Shown here: one piece after another, positions 23,185-36,504 of the stretch
Numbering within the stretch: position 1 is the stretch's first letter
Layout: the number at the start of each line of letters is the position of its first letter
Source of the DNA: Apoderus coryli
Taxonomy: Eukaryota > Arthropoda > Insecta > Coleoptera > Attelabidae
Reading direction: 5' to 3'
Assembly (NCBI GenBank): GCA_911728435.2
Contig: OU452202.1
Coordinates: forward strand, 6,985,135 to 7,049,134
DNA length: 64,000 nucleotides
Position numbers and translations under genes: made by a program
Notes under the pieces: model-generated
Told to the model about the DNA's origin: nothing
Database searches by the model: none
What the model saw: only the letters and a program-made list of their open reading frames with translations

Positions 23185-24371
23185 CAGGGTGATTCATCCT
23201 GAGTGGCCTATTCAAAGTTCTCAGGAACTACAAAAGGTATGTTTATGAAACTTCGGCGTTCTGTATTATCGGGAAGGTTCTATATTAATGTACTATTTCG
23301 GGGTTTATATTACTTCCAGTTATACCGGAAGTAGCATCTACTTCGTTATTTTAAATGGAATGACCAACATTTACTTTTACTTTACTTACGGACAGTGCAA
23401 TTAAGTTATTAGTAGGACATGTAAGACGTTTAATACTATGTATCCTGAATTAACGCCCAAAGAAATTTAGAAGACTGAAGAGAAACTTTAAAAGATTTGG
23501 AAGTCGAACCATTAATAGACAACCCAGACAACCAGTTACATTAAATGTAGATGTTGCAGTGTTATTTCATTGCAAATTTCAATGCTTCCATACGCTCAGC
23601 AGCTGAAAAATCAGGTATTTCAGTTCAATTCAGCGTATTTTAAAGAACAATAAGTACCATAATTTTAAATATTCAACTGTTTGATAGTCAACAAGTAGCT
23701 CTAACATGTAACTATTTTGCATTTCTGTCAATTTTTGACGTTACTGTATACGTCACGTTGATAATGGCGTTTGCCTACTAGATGGTCTCTGCAAATTGCG
23801 GCCAATTATGACAATACTCAAAATATTGAGGAAATGATACATTTTAGGTATAGGGAAATGATACATCATAAACAAGGTTATTTTTTGTCTATACAACGGT
23901 ATAATCGAATATATATATACCTCTCCAGTTAAAAAATTGACTTTTCCTAGTAATCACGTGGTTCCAGTTGAAATTCGATTAAATCTTGATCTGCAACTGG
24001 CCTCACGATCTTGAACTATATCATTTGTATACTCAGTATTCCCCGAAATGTATTCTAAAATTTAGCTTGCTTTAATCGAATAATCATAAAAATATTGATA
24101 ATTTTCTAGAAATCGAAAAACGTCAACATTTTCACAAACAAATTTGTAGAAAAAAATCTGGTAAGTTTAGGTATAGGGAATGCTTAACAAACTGGCCTTC
24201 AAATTTTATTATTTTATCTGAAAATATATAAAAAAAATGTGGTCATTCCATTTAAAATAGCGAAGTAGGTAGGATAACCGGAAGTACCTAATATAAATCC
24301 TTAAGATTCAGAAACATACCTTTTGTATTTCCCGAGAACTTTGAATAGGCCACTCAGGATGAATCACCCTG
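23185..24371. mobile_element. Foldback/MITE element with CAGGGTGATTC termini
   Basis: The left end CAGGGTGATTCATCCTGAGT and the right end, its reverse complement, are flanked by TATA on both sides. The arms continue for roughly 130-180 bp: GGCCTATTCAAAGTTCTC, then AAAAGGTATGTTT; ATTTTAAATGGAATGACCA near 23352 against 24240. The interior (about 23400-24230) is AT-rich and without a coding frame. TA flanks fit a Tc1/mariner-mobilised non-autonomous element. Confidence 0.7.
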
Positions 24372-24648
24372 TATATAAAAATACAGCACAGCGTGCGATA
24401 ATACAAAACTTACCGCACGCAATACAGTGTCGTATGCCTTAGATACATTCTTCTAAATAAATATAGTTTTTTTTTATAGAATCCTACAATTATGTCACCT
24501 TCAGCCAATAACAAACAGAATAACATTTAGTTAATTTGACTACAAAACGTATAAAATATAAATTTGCAATAGCGCCAGAAATTACATATGTTATCCTATT
24601 TATGTCTTCAAGAAATTTACAAAAGAAAAAGGTCATGTATTAATAAAT

Positions 24649-24965
24649 TGCTTGTTACATAAGGCATCAAGACTTCAAGCTATGTTGGAAATTTGTTTCA
24701 CTTTACCATACTTTCGACCAGTCTGGTGAGAGCATGGTAGTGTGAAACAAATTTCCAACATAGCTTGAGGTCTTGTTGCATTATGTAACAAGCGATTCAT
24801 TAATAAAGCCTCCCGCTAGGGAATTCGGGCGTATCTAGTGTTGGCCATAGGATATGATGGAGTTGTTACTTCTGGCCTTCGTTTGTGAACTTTGTTTCAC
24901 CCGGCATATTGCCTGCTCATACTAAATGTCGCCAAAAACATCTTGTTGTCAAGATCATGTGTAAT
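24649..24965. repeat. Hairpin-type interspersed repeat, copy 1
   Basis: Positions 24652-24795 form an imperfect palindrome (GGAAATTTGTTTCAC against GTGAAACAAATTTCC, outer arms TTGTTACATAA). The adjoining 24810-24960 segment shares GGGAATTCGGGCGTATCTAG and TGTGAAC followed by TGTTTCACCCGGCATATTGC with copy 2 at 49.65-49.90 kb. Confidence 0.65.
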
Positions 24966-26540
24966 AATGAGTGTTCCAAAATGAACGCACATTTTAATTT
25001 ATAAACAAAACACATTTATATGGTACGTTCATTCAATAATTAACAAGACAATGCTAGGTCAAATTAAGTGATTTTTATCGACAGATGTTCTATTTCTACC
25101 AAGCATAATATTATGGTAGTCCTGAAATAAATTCTGCTCAACATAAGGGTTTATTTATTGTGAAACCTTTGAAACTACATAATTTTAAAGTACTTCCTAA
25201 TAGAAAACATGGAATTGTGTTCCTTGGGTACTATGGGACAAAGATGTCAACGTATGGCAAATTAAAACTTCCGAGCTCCTAAGCAAAAAACGGCAGTCGA
25301 TCGCTTTGAAAATGGATAATTTACATCTTGCGAATCAACTTCATAAAAGTTGGTAAAAAATAGTCCAAAATATGGTCGATTCCATCGTTTCACTAGAATA
25401 TCGTCATAATGTTATACTACTGAATGGTACATTATACAGTTTGTTTACCTCAAGTTCACGAAAATCGTCCAACCTACTGAAATTTTCTTTACAAATGGAA
25501 TTGTGGACGGGAGAAACAGTATTGTAAATAAAAATAAAACATCCTAGATATTTAATTCGCGATGAAACACCCAAATAATGATCTTTAACCCTAGAAATAG
25601 ATTATGTTTAGAATCTAAACAATCGTTGAAAATACATAAAACATGATCGTTAATGCATGCAAATTGTTGGCATAGAAGGTGACATTTGTCGGATTATCAG
25701 AAAATTAATAATTACAAGTTTACAAACCCTACAGCAACAAAATCATTAAATTATTTAAGATGCAGTTACCAAAATGACAGAACCTCGACTAGAAACACGC
25801 TTGCTTATCACTAAAGGAATGTGAAAATTATTAAAAGCTAAACTATGATTAATAACATTCGTGACACACAACCAATCTGTTTACACTAGAACACACTTGT
25901 TTGTATTTATAGCAATTTCACTAAATAACGAAAACACTGCTAACCAACTAAAAAGGGGATGAATTTCGCGACTTGCAGGATTTAGAAAACTAGGGGGAAA
26001 CTGACAGCATTAGAACGAACACTGTTGCCAGATTGCGGTGAACTATTTTCAACAGAGTCTAGTAATTACTCCATTGGATAAATTTAAGTTTCGAAAATCG
26101 CTGCTATCATTATTTTTTGATTGACAAATATGGGAAAAGGTTCATTGCTCTGAACTACTGGCTTTACTAAACATAAATCAGCCACGATTGCTCATTCGCT
26201 GCTATCTGACTTTCTATTGTAAACGCACTAAAACAAATAACTGATTTGCGATGAATGTGACTTATTTTGTGTACCCCGAGAGACCTTATTAAAGTTGCGA
26301 ATAGTGTTTTGTTAAATCCCTACAATATCAATACCATAGCCAATATTCCTAAATACATTCTGATGCTTTTGCTTATTTTAATAATTAGCTATTAGGATTT
26401 TACAGACTATTCAAGCTTAATATAAACAAAAAATTCAGAACAATTCACTAAAATTGATAAAAGTTCCTTAAGCCAGATAACAAGAAAAATTATTTCTTAT
26501 AAGAGGTGATATTTTGATATTAAAAAGAAAATGCCATTTT
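24966..26540. other. Intergenic, nothing recognised
   Basis: No supportable gene. Occasional short frames lack family resemblance. Confidence 0.35.
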
Positions 26541-26544
26541 TTGA

Positions 26545-26860
26545 GATAAATGATCGGATGTTTATTTCATTATAAAGAGGAAACTATGCCGTTAATAATT
26601 GAAAATAGCATCACCCAAATGACCACCACGACCACGCCTACAGGACCATATCCTTTTCATAAAATTTTCCATAATCAAATCGCAAAGTGGCTGCCCTATT
26701 TCCTTGATAGCCTCACGAATTCCATTTTTGAGGTCTTGAATCGACGCTGGGCTGTTGGCTTAGACCTTCTCTTTCACGTGGCCCCAAAGAAAAAAGTCGC
26801 AAGGTGTTAAATCGCAAGATCTCGGTGGCCAATTGTGATCACCTCTTCGACCCAAAAATG
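26545..26860 (-). pseudogene. Tc1/mariner-type transposase C-terminal relic
   Basis: The minus strand reads NWPPRSCDLTPCDFFLWG (third catalytic Asp block; the usual P-L-D is P-C-D here), then H-V-K-E-K-V-Y-A-N-S, then IQDLKNGIREAIKEIG, and a final G-R-G-G-H-L-G-D block before a stop. The N-terminal two thirds are missing. Confidence 0.7.
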
Positions 26861-28844
26861 TTCGAGTTTTACGAACCGTCTCTACCAAATAACACCTCTT
26901 ATTGGAAAACCCTTTACAAAACGTTTTTTACCCAGCAAGTTGAATATTTTACTTCACCACCTATGAACATTTATATCTCAAACAACAGCAAAATGTACTA
27001 ATAAATCTTTGTGATATATTTTAAAAAGCCATGTAAATAGCAATATTTTTTTGTTTTGATTTTATTTTTCGGCTTTTATGTTACTTTTCTAATTAAGTTG
27101 TCAATATTTTGTTTTATATTTATTGTTAAATTAGGATTCTTTCTCATTTTGTTGTCACATGTATTATTCATTTTGTTAATTGAAATAAATTTTTATTCAA
27201 AGCACAGCATACTGTCATTTAAAAGTAAATAAAAATCTTATCAGATTCATATGGGCATTCATTTAGTTTCTGTTAACATTTAATAGTCCATCATTTAAAA
27301 TTAACATTGCAAACATCTTAAAATCATGAATCCACGTAAGTAAACGATACATGATATATAAATTAAGTGAAATGCTAACGAATCGAATATATTGGTTTTT
27401 TATTTTTAAATTTAAATAATTTAATGGTATACCCACATAAAAACCAAACTACGAAATGGTTAGCTTATGAGATCATTGAAAAAAATTAAAAGATTTTGTA
27501 AATAAATTATAACGATGTCCATATTGTTGGCAATGGACATACATCCAATTATCAAAGTGACTCCCGCAATATCAAAGGGGCACTTGTTTGATTTAAAAAT
27601 AAGAAATTTAAAAATGCATCCTTTCGATTAAATTAAATGCACTAAGGGAAAAAACATATTGAAATCCTTTTATATGGAATTTGTTTTTTTTTTTTGTTTT
27701 TATAATGATTTTTCTCTTCTTGTCTTCTGCTTCTTCAGCAAGCTGTTTTAGTATTATATGATATGTTCTATATCTAAGATTCTTAATTAGCATTTTTTAT
27801 TTGTTATAAGACTAGCTATGTTACGTGTTTTTTGTTGTTCTCAGACAAAAGTGATGGGAAACCACATCGAATAGAAAAATTATGGAATTTACCAACCATA
27901 TATCGATTTAACCTAGCTATTGCAGACAAACCTGCCATGTTTACATTTATTTTAATATTTAATTTGAAATACGGAGGGTCACATATGAGATGTTAAGTTC
28001 GCATCAACTATTTACAATGTTCCGACAAGAAATTGATAAAGAATTTTAATTTTTATGGAACTTCTGTTGATTACCAAGACCTTTCCAATCTGCACTTAGC
28101 AAGAATTTAAAATTAAATCAATTTAACAGCGAGTTAATTTATGCTAATCTTCACATAATATTGAATACCCATATTTATAAATTTCAACAACTTTTGATTT
28201 AGCTGCTTGATGTTTTCCTTACACAGAACAAAATATATTGTAAAAGAACTTTGACCTGGCGTTAGACAAGATTCGCCTTGGCGAGCATATGCAATCTCAC
28301 AGCCCGTCTATAGTATAGTTTCGTTTAAGCTTGGCGAATTACGTATCTCTTTTTCATTTTTTTTAATTAACTATGAACAAACAAGGATAGATAGTTGCTT
28401 GCCCTGCGGAAGCACATCATCCAAATTTAAGCAACTACAGGCGAAATAGAAAAAACAATGCGATGATGAAGGGTATCTTTATTTAAAAACTGCAATAAGT
28501 ATAAGCATCTAACGTCTAACGTAACATATTATCATCTGTTATCCTTAGAATAATTAATTTAATTCATTGTAAACACAATTGCGTTACGATTTGTATCCCT
28601 AGGATTCCAAATTATTCATATAAACTTAAAAATCTCGAAGTAGTTGACTCTGAGAACAAATTAAAATACTCGACGCGAGCCGAGTTTAATGTATATAAGC
28701 GAGACGTGAGCATTTGCCTTTTACTCGCGCTTGGTTTAGTGAAAAGAGATGAGAAACACGAGTAGCGCTACGAATGTCGAACATACTCATTCCCACGACT
28801 CAACAAATGTGGCTTGTGAATCGAAGAGTCTGGCGCCGCACAGT
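26861..28844. other. AT-rich intergenic
   Basis: No gene. Positions about 28665-28845 are noticeably richer in G+C (CGAGACGTGAGCATTTGCC and neighbours) and end at a probable transposon boundary. Confidence 0.35.
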
Positions 28845-28849
28845 GGTGA

Positions 28850-30410
28850 GGTCAAAATAAGTTTGCTGAGAGTTTTTAAAGTTAAAACAATATAAAATTT
28901 AGGTCATTTATCAGTTAGGATAAAAATTGCATTTTTAAACGATGTACCTTCACTGCTTGGGCTGGTCTAGATGCCTGTCAAATCTTTTAATACATTTTTC
29001 AGAAACTTTCCGTGAACCGATTTTGATCAAACGGTAATGTAGGTTCGGTGGCAATATAATATTATAAAAAAATTGGGGCGTAAATGCTGGGTGAGGGGTG
29101 TAAAAAGGGTAAATTCATAACTGCGAAACCAAAGCAGATACGAACATGCGGTTTTCAGTTTTATCATTTGATCTGTGGTCATAATACAATTTAATACAAA
29201 AAATGAGATTAGGGGGTCGGTGAACGGTATGAAGGGAGTATTTTCATAAATTTAAATCCAAAGCAGATTAGACGAATATGAGGTTTTCAGATAGTAAAGT
29301 AGTAGTAAAGAATTGTAATCTTGGAACCAAAGCAGATATAAGCCAACTTAAACATATTATATAATATCCCACTAAGGCTATCGTTTATTATCTAGATTTT
29401 AATAAATAGAAATCTGCCAAAAAATTATTTACTTTTTATTTATTCTTTTTTTAATAAAATTGTTTAGCCTAAAAAGTTAGCTATTTTTAATTTATTTTTT
29501 TCTACGTCTGACACGTTTCTACGTTTGCTTCTTTTTGAACTTTCCTCAATCTTTTTAGTCGGTCTACCCGCCGAATTCTCTACATTTAAAGAATGTTTAA
29601 TTAATAAAAGCGATCTTTGGTGCGACTCACTTGATTCCACTTATTTTTAAACTGATGCAAATATGTCTTTTGAATTGTATGTTTCACTATTTTGAAGTCG
29701 TCGTTGCATACTTTAAGCTGCTGCTTCAAATCTATGCTCATCACCTTTTAAATCGATAACACTATCAGAAAGACACTTTCTACTGATCTTTAACATTTTT
29801 TGACATTAACTTTTAACTCGATAACACCCTCAAAACTACACTTTTAATTGATCTTTGAGATTTGTAAAACTATTTTGACATCCATCAAAAAATATATTCT
29901 GATGCATTGTGGACAACTCGGGCAGATAAAAGTAAATGTTTATGAAACACGGTGAATTAAAGTTTATTTTTAGTGGTGAATCTAATCTTCGGCAGACTTC
30001 GCAAATTATTTATTTTCTAACAGAAAATGGAAAATTGTGTGTTAACTTGCAAATTTATTTTATTGAACTTAAAGAAAGATATTTTAGAAAACCAAATATT
30101 ACCGATTAAATTTAAAAAACATAGTATTACCTTACAAAAATACATTAAGGTTAAATTTTAAAACAGGAAATGCAGAAAAATACTTTAACTTTATGGATAT
30201 TTTATTCACTTTATTAAAATATCTAGATACCTAGGAAAACTTCTGAGATTGAAATTATTCTTTTGCCCCAGTAATTTTTTTAAGGTACTAATTATATGAT
30301 CTTTATTATGCTAAATGTAATTAAAACATAAGGACATGGAATATTTTATATATACTTTAATTTTTTTAAATCAATTTTGGCCGCGAAATTACATTAGAGC
30401 CCACCACTGT
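28850..30410 (-). mobile_element. DNA transposon candidate with CACAGTGGTG termini and a decayed ORF
   Basis: The left boundary CGCCG|CACAGTGGTGAGG and the right boundary CCCACCACTGTG|CGCCG are inverted to each other and share a CGCCG flank. Inside, the minus strand at 29590-29465 reads SAGRPTKKIEESSKRSKRRN, then DVEKNK, an arrangement (G-R-P-x-K, then S-x-R-S-K-R-R) that I associate with uncharacterised ORFs in animal DNA transposons. Upstream it continues as K-W-N-Q-V-S-R after a frameshift. Superfamily uncertain. Confidence 0.5.
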
Positions 30411-31620
30411 GCGCCGTTAGATTTCCCTTTTACAAGACTTTCGAGTTTAAGAATTACTGAAATTCCAAATGTCAATGTTAAAGATAATGTATCCAACCCA
30501 ACTGTACCTCGTTTTTCAAAATATCAAAGACTAGTAACATTATAAAAAAAAATTCTTGATATTTAAAATTTTATTTTACAAATAGGGCTACTATTTCGGT
30601 ATTGGAGCGGCACTGGCCTATTCATATTTAACATTGCAATGCTCTGCAAATCTTCATGCAACATTTATGTGTAAATATAAATGTGGAAAAGGCGATAGGA
30701 TGTTTTTAGCCTAAACATTGATGGAGGAAACCTGACATCACATAACTCAACTGAAACAAAAGTTATATAGAAAATGTTTTGACAGTTCTAACAACGAATT
30801 AAATTTTGTGAATGCTTGCCATGTGACAGAAGACAGAATGCATCCAATCCTTTCAACATTTAACTGAAAACTACCCTACCGTAGTTGAAAAAAAAATTCT
30901 CGCCTAATATCAGTCTGACATTGACAAATGCCTCATAATTGTATGTCAAATTGTCAAGCACGTTTATTGGTATCAGCAATGTACATCGATTATTCAAATA
31001 ATGGATGTAAATTGATTTTATATGATTGCTGCTAGCTTAATCGTTCGACAATTTGGTTGTAGATTTTTAGGTTATCCCTCGTGCAACTGCATTTCACACC
31101 ACTATCCGACATTCTACATTTAACTAGTATGGATTTGTTTTCTATATTTCATAGAAATGAAAAGATGTATGGCATCAGTGTAGGAAAAGGCCGGGCATGC
31201 AGCAAATCAATATTAGTGCTTTGAGCCGAGCGTTAAACCAAAAGAAGAGAGAACAAAAAGTAAATTAAATAAGCAGGTGTCAAGAATAACAAAAAGCATA
31301 TTCATATGAAAACAATGCGTTTATGTCGTCTGGGTATAATTTATCTTAATTATTGCCCATGGCCAAAGATTAATATTAATAAATCGATTAATACAAGCAG
31401 GAACTGAAGATACCAATAGTACATTGTTTTTAACGTAAAGTTAATTACATTACAAAACGTATTGCCTATTCGTAAATCCTTAACATGAAATATTTTTAGA
31501 AACTGCCATAAGTGTATATTATTCGGCAGACAACCGAAGAAAAATATGATGGATTCTTGTATTAAACCTCAATTTTATACGACAATAATAATGATAATTT
31601 TGCGTGTGTCTGCTTAGGAC
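30411..31620. other. Intergenic, nothing recognised
   Basis: No coding or RNA signal that I can support. Confidence 0.35.
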
Positions 31621-31623
31621 ACA

Positions 31624-31838
31624 TTAGTCCGGGGTGTCAGTCACTAACCATTCTCCGACGTTTGCAGTACAGACACAGGTAGAATTATTAACATCGCGGC
31701 AACTATAATAGTAAAAGACCTTTTTATGACTAATTTCAGTTGTCAGTCTCTGTTCAGATGGCACCAGGAGGTTTAATTTTTTTGCTGGTATGCTACACCA
31801 CTTCAAATGAAAAACAAACGATTCAACTCTGAAAAATC
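31624..31838 (-). CDS. Possible orphan terminal exon, cysteine-bearing
   Basis: On the minus strand a candidate acceptor (TTTTTCAG near 31838) opens a frame of about 70 codons that ends with TAG/TAA-type termination after W-L-V-T-D-T-P-D at 31624. The peptide contains KVFYYYSC, then D-V-N-N-S-T-C-V-C-T-A-N, i.e. a C-x(7)-C-x-C pattern as in small cystine-knot ligands, plus one upstream Cys (K-W-C-S). No partner exon, signal peptide or poly(A) signal was found. It is too short to name and may be a chance frame. I list it because the amino-acid composition is unlike the AT-driven shadows around it. Confidence 0.3.
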
Positions 31839-32204
31839 ATCATTTTTGAACTCTAAACGTTTATTAAAATAACAGTCGTTTTGTCGGGAAAACGCTCACT
31901 GCTTTAAATAATAATAATAATAGTAATTGTCAAATAGGTCGCATACTGATTAGTTTTCATTCTTATTTTCTCGAGAAAAAGTAAATTTTTGAGACACCCT
32001 GTAAGATATGTTGCCATTGTAACATGTAGAACTTTAATTACATGCATTGTCTAATAAAAAAAAGCCCAATTAAACACGGGAATAGCAGACTTTATCGACG
32101 TCGCAATTTTCTAAAATATATATTTTTTTTAATCAAAAACAGTAGGTTGGTATTTGGTACGAAAGTGTAGAAAATATTATTTTTGCATTTTTCTGACTTT
32201 TTTG

Positions 32205-32690
32205 CAGAATTCTGTAAAAAACTCGGAATTTTTCAATTCTGATTTTTGTTACAGAATTATTACTATTGTCAGAATTCTGTAAAAAACTCGGAATTTTTCA
32301 ATTCTGACTTTTGTTACTGAATTATTACTATTGGCAGAATTCTGTAATAAACTCGGAATTTTGCAATGCTGACTTTTGTTACAGAATTATTACTATTAGC
32401 AGAATTCTGTAAAAAAACTCGGAATTTTTCAATTCTGACTTTTGTTACTGAATTATTACTATTGGCAGAATTCTGTAAAAAACTCGGAATTTTGCAATAC
32501 TGACATTTGTTACAGAATTATTACTATTGGCAGAATTCTGTAAAAAACTCGGAATTTTTCAATTCTGACTTTTGTTACAGAATTATTACTATTGGCAGAA
32601 TTCTGTAAAAAACTCGGAATTTTTCAATTCTGACTTTTGTTACAGAATTATTACTATTGGCAGAATTCTGTAAAAAACCCGGAATGATAA
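32205..32690 (+). repeat. 65-bp tandem (minisatellite) array, seven full units plus a partial one
   Basis: Units start at CAGAATTCTGTAAAAAA at 32205, 32270, 32335, 32400, 32466, 32531, 32596 and 32661 (the last truncated). The period is 65 with one 66. Each unit contains CTCGGAATTTT, TTCTGACTTTTGTTAC and AGAATTATTACTATTGGC. Units differ by only one to four substitutions, so the array is recent or homogenised. Confidence 0.95.
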
Positions 32691-34400
32691 AAAATTGTGG
32701 GAAAACTATACTGAATATAGCCAAGTGTTATACCATATTCGTAATTTGCAAATAAACCTCTATAATCGTACTAAATTTCATGCAAATCCAAAAATTGGCC
32801 AAAATCATATTTTTTTCGATACATAGCTATAACAATCGGAGTTTTTTTACAGAATTCTGTAAAACAAATCAGACTAATAAAAAATTCCGAGTATTTTACA
32901 GAATAATGGCCCTTTTACGCTTTCGTAACTAGGAATTTTCAAATTTGACTTTTTTACAGAATTCTGTAAAAACTCAAAATTTTCAATTCAACCCTGCATT
33001 TTTTGCAGTTTTAGATTCTACACCAAACTCCTACCTACAAAGCGTAGAAAAGGGCCAACATATTTTTTTAGAACGCTGACTTTTTTTTAACCGAACTCTG
33101 CAAAAAAAACAGAATTCAAAATTCCGAGTTCTTTTAGAGAATTCTGTAAAAAAAAAACAGAATAATAAAAAAATTCCTAGTATTTTACAGGATAATTCTG
33201 CAAAAAAGTCAGCATTCTACAAAAATATTTTGGCTTTTGTAGGTAGGAATTTTTCAAATCTGACTTTTTTTCCAGAATTCTTTAAAAAACTCAAAATTTG
33301 CAATTCAACCCTACATTTTTGGCAGTTACACAAAATTCCTACCTACGAAGCGTAGAAGGGCCAAAATAGTTTTTTTAGAATGCTGACTTTCTTTAACAGA
33401 ACTCTGTAAACAAAGTCAGAAGTTGTCAATTCTAGTTTTTTACAGAATAATTCTGCAAAAAAAGTTAGAATGATAAAGAATTCCGAGTTTTTTTACAGAT
33501 TCTGTAAAAAAGTCAGTATCCTAAAAAAAATATTTTGGCCCTTTTACGCTCTCGTAGGTAGGAATTTTTGAAATCTGAGTTTTTTTACAGAATTCTGTTT
33601 TCTCACAGAATAATTTTGAAAAAAAAATCAGATTGAGAAAAAATTCCGAGTTTTTTTTACAGAATTCTGTAAACCAAATCAGAATGATTGATAAAAAAAT
33701 TTGAATTTTTTACAGAATTCTGTAAAAAAGTCAGAGTGATAAAAAATTCCGAAATTTTTACAGAATAATTCTGCAAAATGCAGAATGATATAATATTCCG
33801 AGTTCCTTATAGAATTCTGTACAAAAAAGTCAGCATTTTAAAAAAATATTTTGTATGGTCCTTCTACGCTTTCGTTGGTAGGAATTTTGTGTACAGAGTT
33901 CTGTAAAAAAAAGTCAGAATTGAAAAATTCCGCGTTCTTCCACAGAATTCTGTACATCAAGTCAAAATGATACAAAAATCCTTGTTTTTTACAAAATAAT
34001 TCTGAAAAAAAAATCAGAATTTCAAAAAATTCTGAGTTCTTTTACAGAATTCTGTAAAAAAAGTCAGAATGATAAAAAAATTCCGTTTTTTACAGAATTC
34101 TGCAAAGAAGTCAGATTGATAAAATATTCCGCGTTTTTCACAGAATCATCCTGCAAAAAAGTCAGAAAGATAAAAAAATTCCGAGTTTTTTTTACAGAAT
34201 TCTTTAAAAAAAATGTCAGAATGATAAAAAAAATTTAAGATTTTTACAGAATTATGTAAAAAGTCAGAATGATAAAAAATTCCAAGTTTTTACAGAATTC
34301 TGCAAAAAAAGTCAGAAAAGTAAAAAATTCCGGGTTTTTTATAGAATTCTGGCAACAAAGTCAGCATTCTAAAAGAAGAGAAGAAGAAGGTAGGAATTTT
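32691..34400. repeat. Degenerate extension of the AGAATTCTGTAAAAA repeat, both orientations
   Basis: For 1.7 kb the palindromic word AGAATTCT with flanking poly-A/T, plus GTCAGAATGATAAAAAATTCC and GGTAGGAATTTT, recur at irregular spacing. Some copies read forward and some reversed. The phrase 'CTTTTACGCTTTCGTAGGTAGG' recurs in pieces about every 300-600 bp, suggesting an older higher-order repeat that decayed before the 65-bp array expanded. Confidence 0.8.
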
Positions 34401-35325
34401 GTATAGAATCTAAAACTGCAATAAATGTAGGGTTGTATAAATTTCGCTTCGTCGCCGTCGGTCCAACTAATATTGTCGAACAAATTATTGTTTTCTTGCG
34501 CCCCCGTTAAAATAAAAAAAAACTCACGCTACTCGTCTCGGAAAGTCCGCCTCTAGATGCTGGACGACTACACCTCGTAGAAGCGAAACCGTTAACAAAG
34601 ATTACGTTTACATTAAATTAAAATAAATTTTTGGTATACACAAACAAATAGAACCCTTTCAATTTTCAATCACTTGCTGGCTGGCTGGCTAGCCTAGACG
34701 GGATCACACATACCGTGACCTGAAATGTAGCTATATGTCAAATGCAGCTACAACTTGGAAGGATAAAATGGACCAGCTGGAGGCCTATCTGTTATAAATG
34801 CAGTGTGGTACAATAAACTGAAAAGGGCAGTCAACAAAAGCGAAACTGTGTGTCTGCGTGTACACACACGCCAGTCCGTTGATGTAAAAAAACTTGTAAG
34901 CTAAGTAAGTTTAGCATAAAAGATAATTCTACCAGACACTATATTAATATTCCAATGTAGATCCCGTTCCCAGTCTAGTGACAAATAACGCTAACATTCA
35001 GCATGCATGGTTAAATAGCAACATGCAGTATTTTGTTAATTAAAAAATAAAAATATGTATCGGTATATTGGCACAAGTTCAGAATTTAAATTAAAACGTT
35101 GCAGAAAAATATTTAGCGATTGTGTTTTGCATATTATCGCGGGATTGTATGACAAATAACAGGTAATAAAACAACATTGACATATTTTTAATATAAATAC
35201 TAACGAGTTCAAAAAATACATCTGAATTATTCAAATATCAAAAATATGTTATTAAATAAATAAAATACATAAATCTACGCGGTTGTTTAATATGGGATTT
35301 ATATGCCTTATTTGTCATAAGCTTT
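34401..35325. other. Intergenic, nothing recognised
   Basis: The stretch 34440-34600 is less AT-rich but has no sustained frame. The rest is AT-rich. Confidence 0.35.
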
Positions 35326-35329
35326 TAAT

Positions 35330-35945
35330 TAATAAAAAAAAATCGGTTGTGTCGCCCCAAACCACATTCCCGACATGATTTAATATAATCAAAATCAGAA
35401 TTTTCATAACATTTATTATTATACTTGTATTATTTTAATTATTTCCAATAAACTAACGTAACAAACTAATTACTTTATTCAAAAATTAGAAGAAAAAAAA
35501 GTATTGCCAGTGCTGGGATTCGAACCCCTATCAATGAGGCCACAGTGCCATCTTTGGGTATGTTGTATTTTAATTGTAATATAATATATACATTCCAGCT
35601 ACGTAACTGGTGAAATTTTAGACGCAATTTTCTCGAGAATTATGGAAGCAAACATCAGAAGTAACCTATCGCTGTAAAGCAGATAAAAATACTTTAAAAT
35701 TATGTATCACTCGACCCCTACTGCTATTTGAAAATTTGGCGGTTGTGTCGACCCCTATCACAGGGCTAAAGCGATTTCAACCAAAAACTAATGCGTTCAT
35801 CCTAGAACTCCACCAAACTCATACACCAAAATTTAGCTCAATTGGTTAAACCGTTTAGGCTCTATTATGGAAGAATACATACAGACACACAAAGGCACTC
35901 AGACACCATAAGACACAGACAGACAGACTTCCATCTGGAAATGGT
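35330..35945 (+). repeat. Interspersed repeat with an internal tRNA-like module, copy at 35 kb
   Basis: Runs from AATCGGTTGTGTCGCCCC to the ACAGACAGACAGACTTCC tract. Relative to the 6.6-kb copy it has an extra insert of about 190 bp (35400-35590), whose minus strand contains GGTTCGAATCCCAGCACTGG, a perfect-looking T-arm (B box). The insert also matches 47800-47960. Confidence 0.7.
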
Positions 35946-36490
35946 CTTAATCGTCTCAAGGAACTTCAAAGTGGTTATATCCGTCTTTATCTATAAGTTT
36001 TGTTTTTAGCGCGTTCACAATACTTTCCCTGTGCGTATTATAATAATATAAAATATATAATACTCCAGTACTTAAAAAAAAATATCGCGAATATTTCTTA
36101 CATATGTATAAATATGACAACTATGTGATTGGTGCGATGTTGCCACAAATTTTTTCTGCTAAACTTGCTGCTACGCAACTGACTGTTGATAGATCATTTA
36201 ATAAACACTTTTTATATTAACAGGGACAATGGCAGTTTGCTAAAGTTAACTGATAGTTATCTAACAGACAGTTATAACTGATAATTGAAAAACCTGCCCT
36301 TAGGCTGTCAAAGTATTTATCAGTGTTCACGTTAGCCCTAGCCTTATGTTAAAGTTCCTGTTAACTTAAATGGTACTTCTTGGTTCCAGTTACGCGAAAT
36401 AACCATCAGTTTAATTGTGAAATGTTAGGTAGTGATCAATAAAGGCAACAGTTTTGACAGTTGATTTGATTTCGTTATATATAAAGTCTA
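35946..36490. other. Intergenic, possible transposon 5' flank
   Basis: No gene. Sequence just before the HARBI1-like scrap. Confidence 0.3.
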
Positions 36491-36504
36491 CAAATATTTA
36501 TTTT

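Noticed and set aside
22904..23248. 114-codon open frame as a gene
   Set aside because: It starts inside the mariner relic and ends inside the foldback element; composite by chance.
32205..34400. CRISPR-like array
   Set aside because: Repeats are contiguous 65-bp units without unique spacers in a eukaryotic genome; it is a minisatellite.
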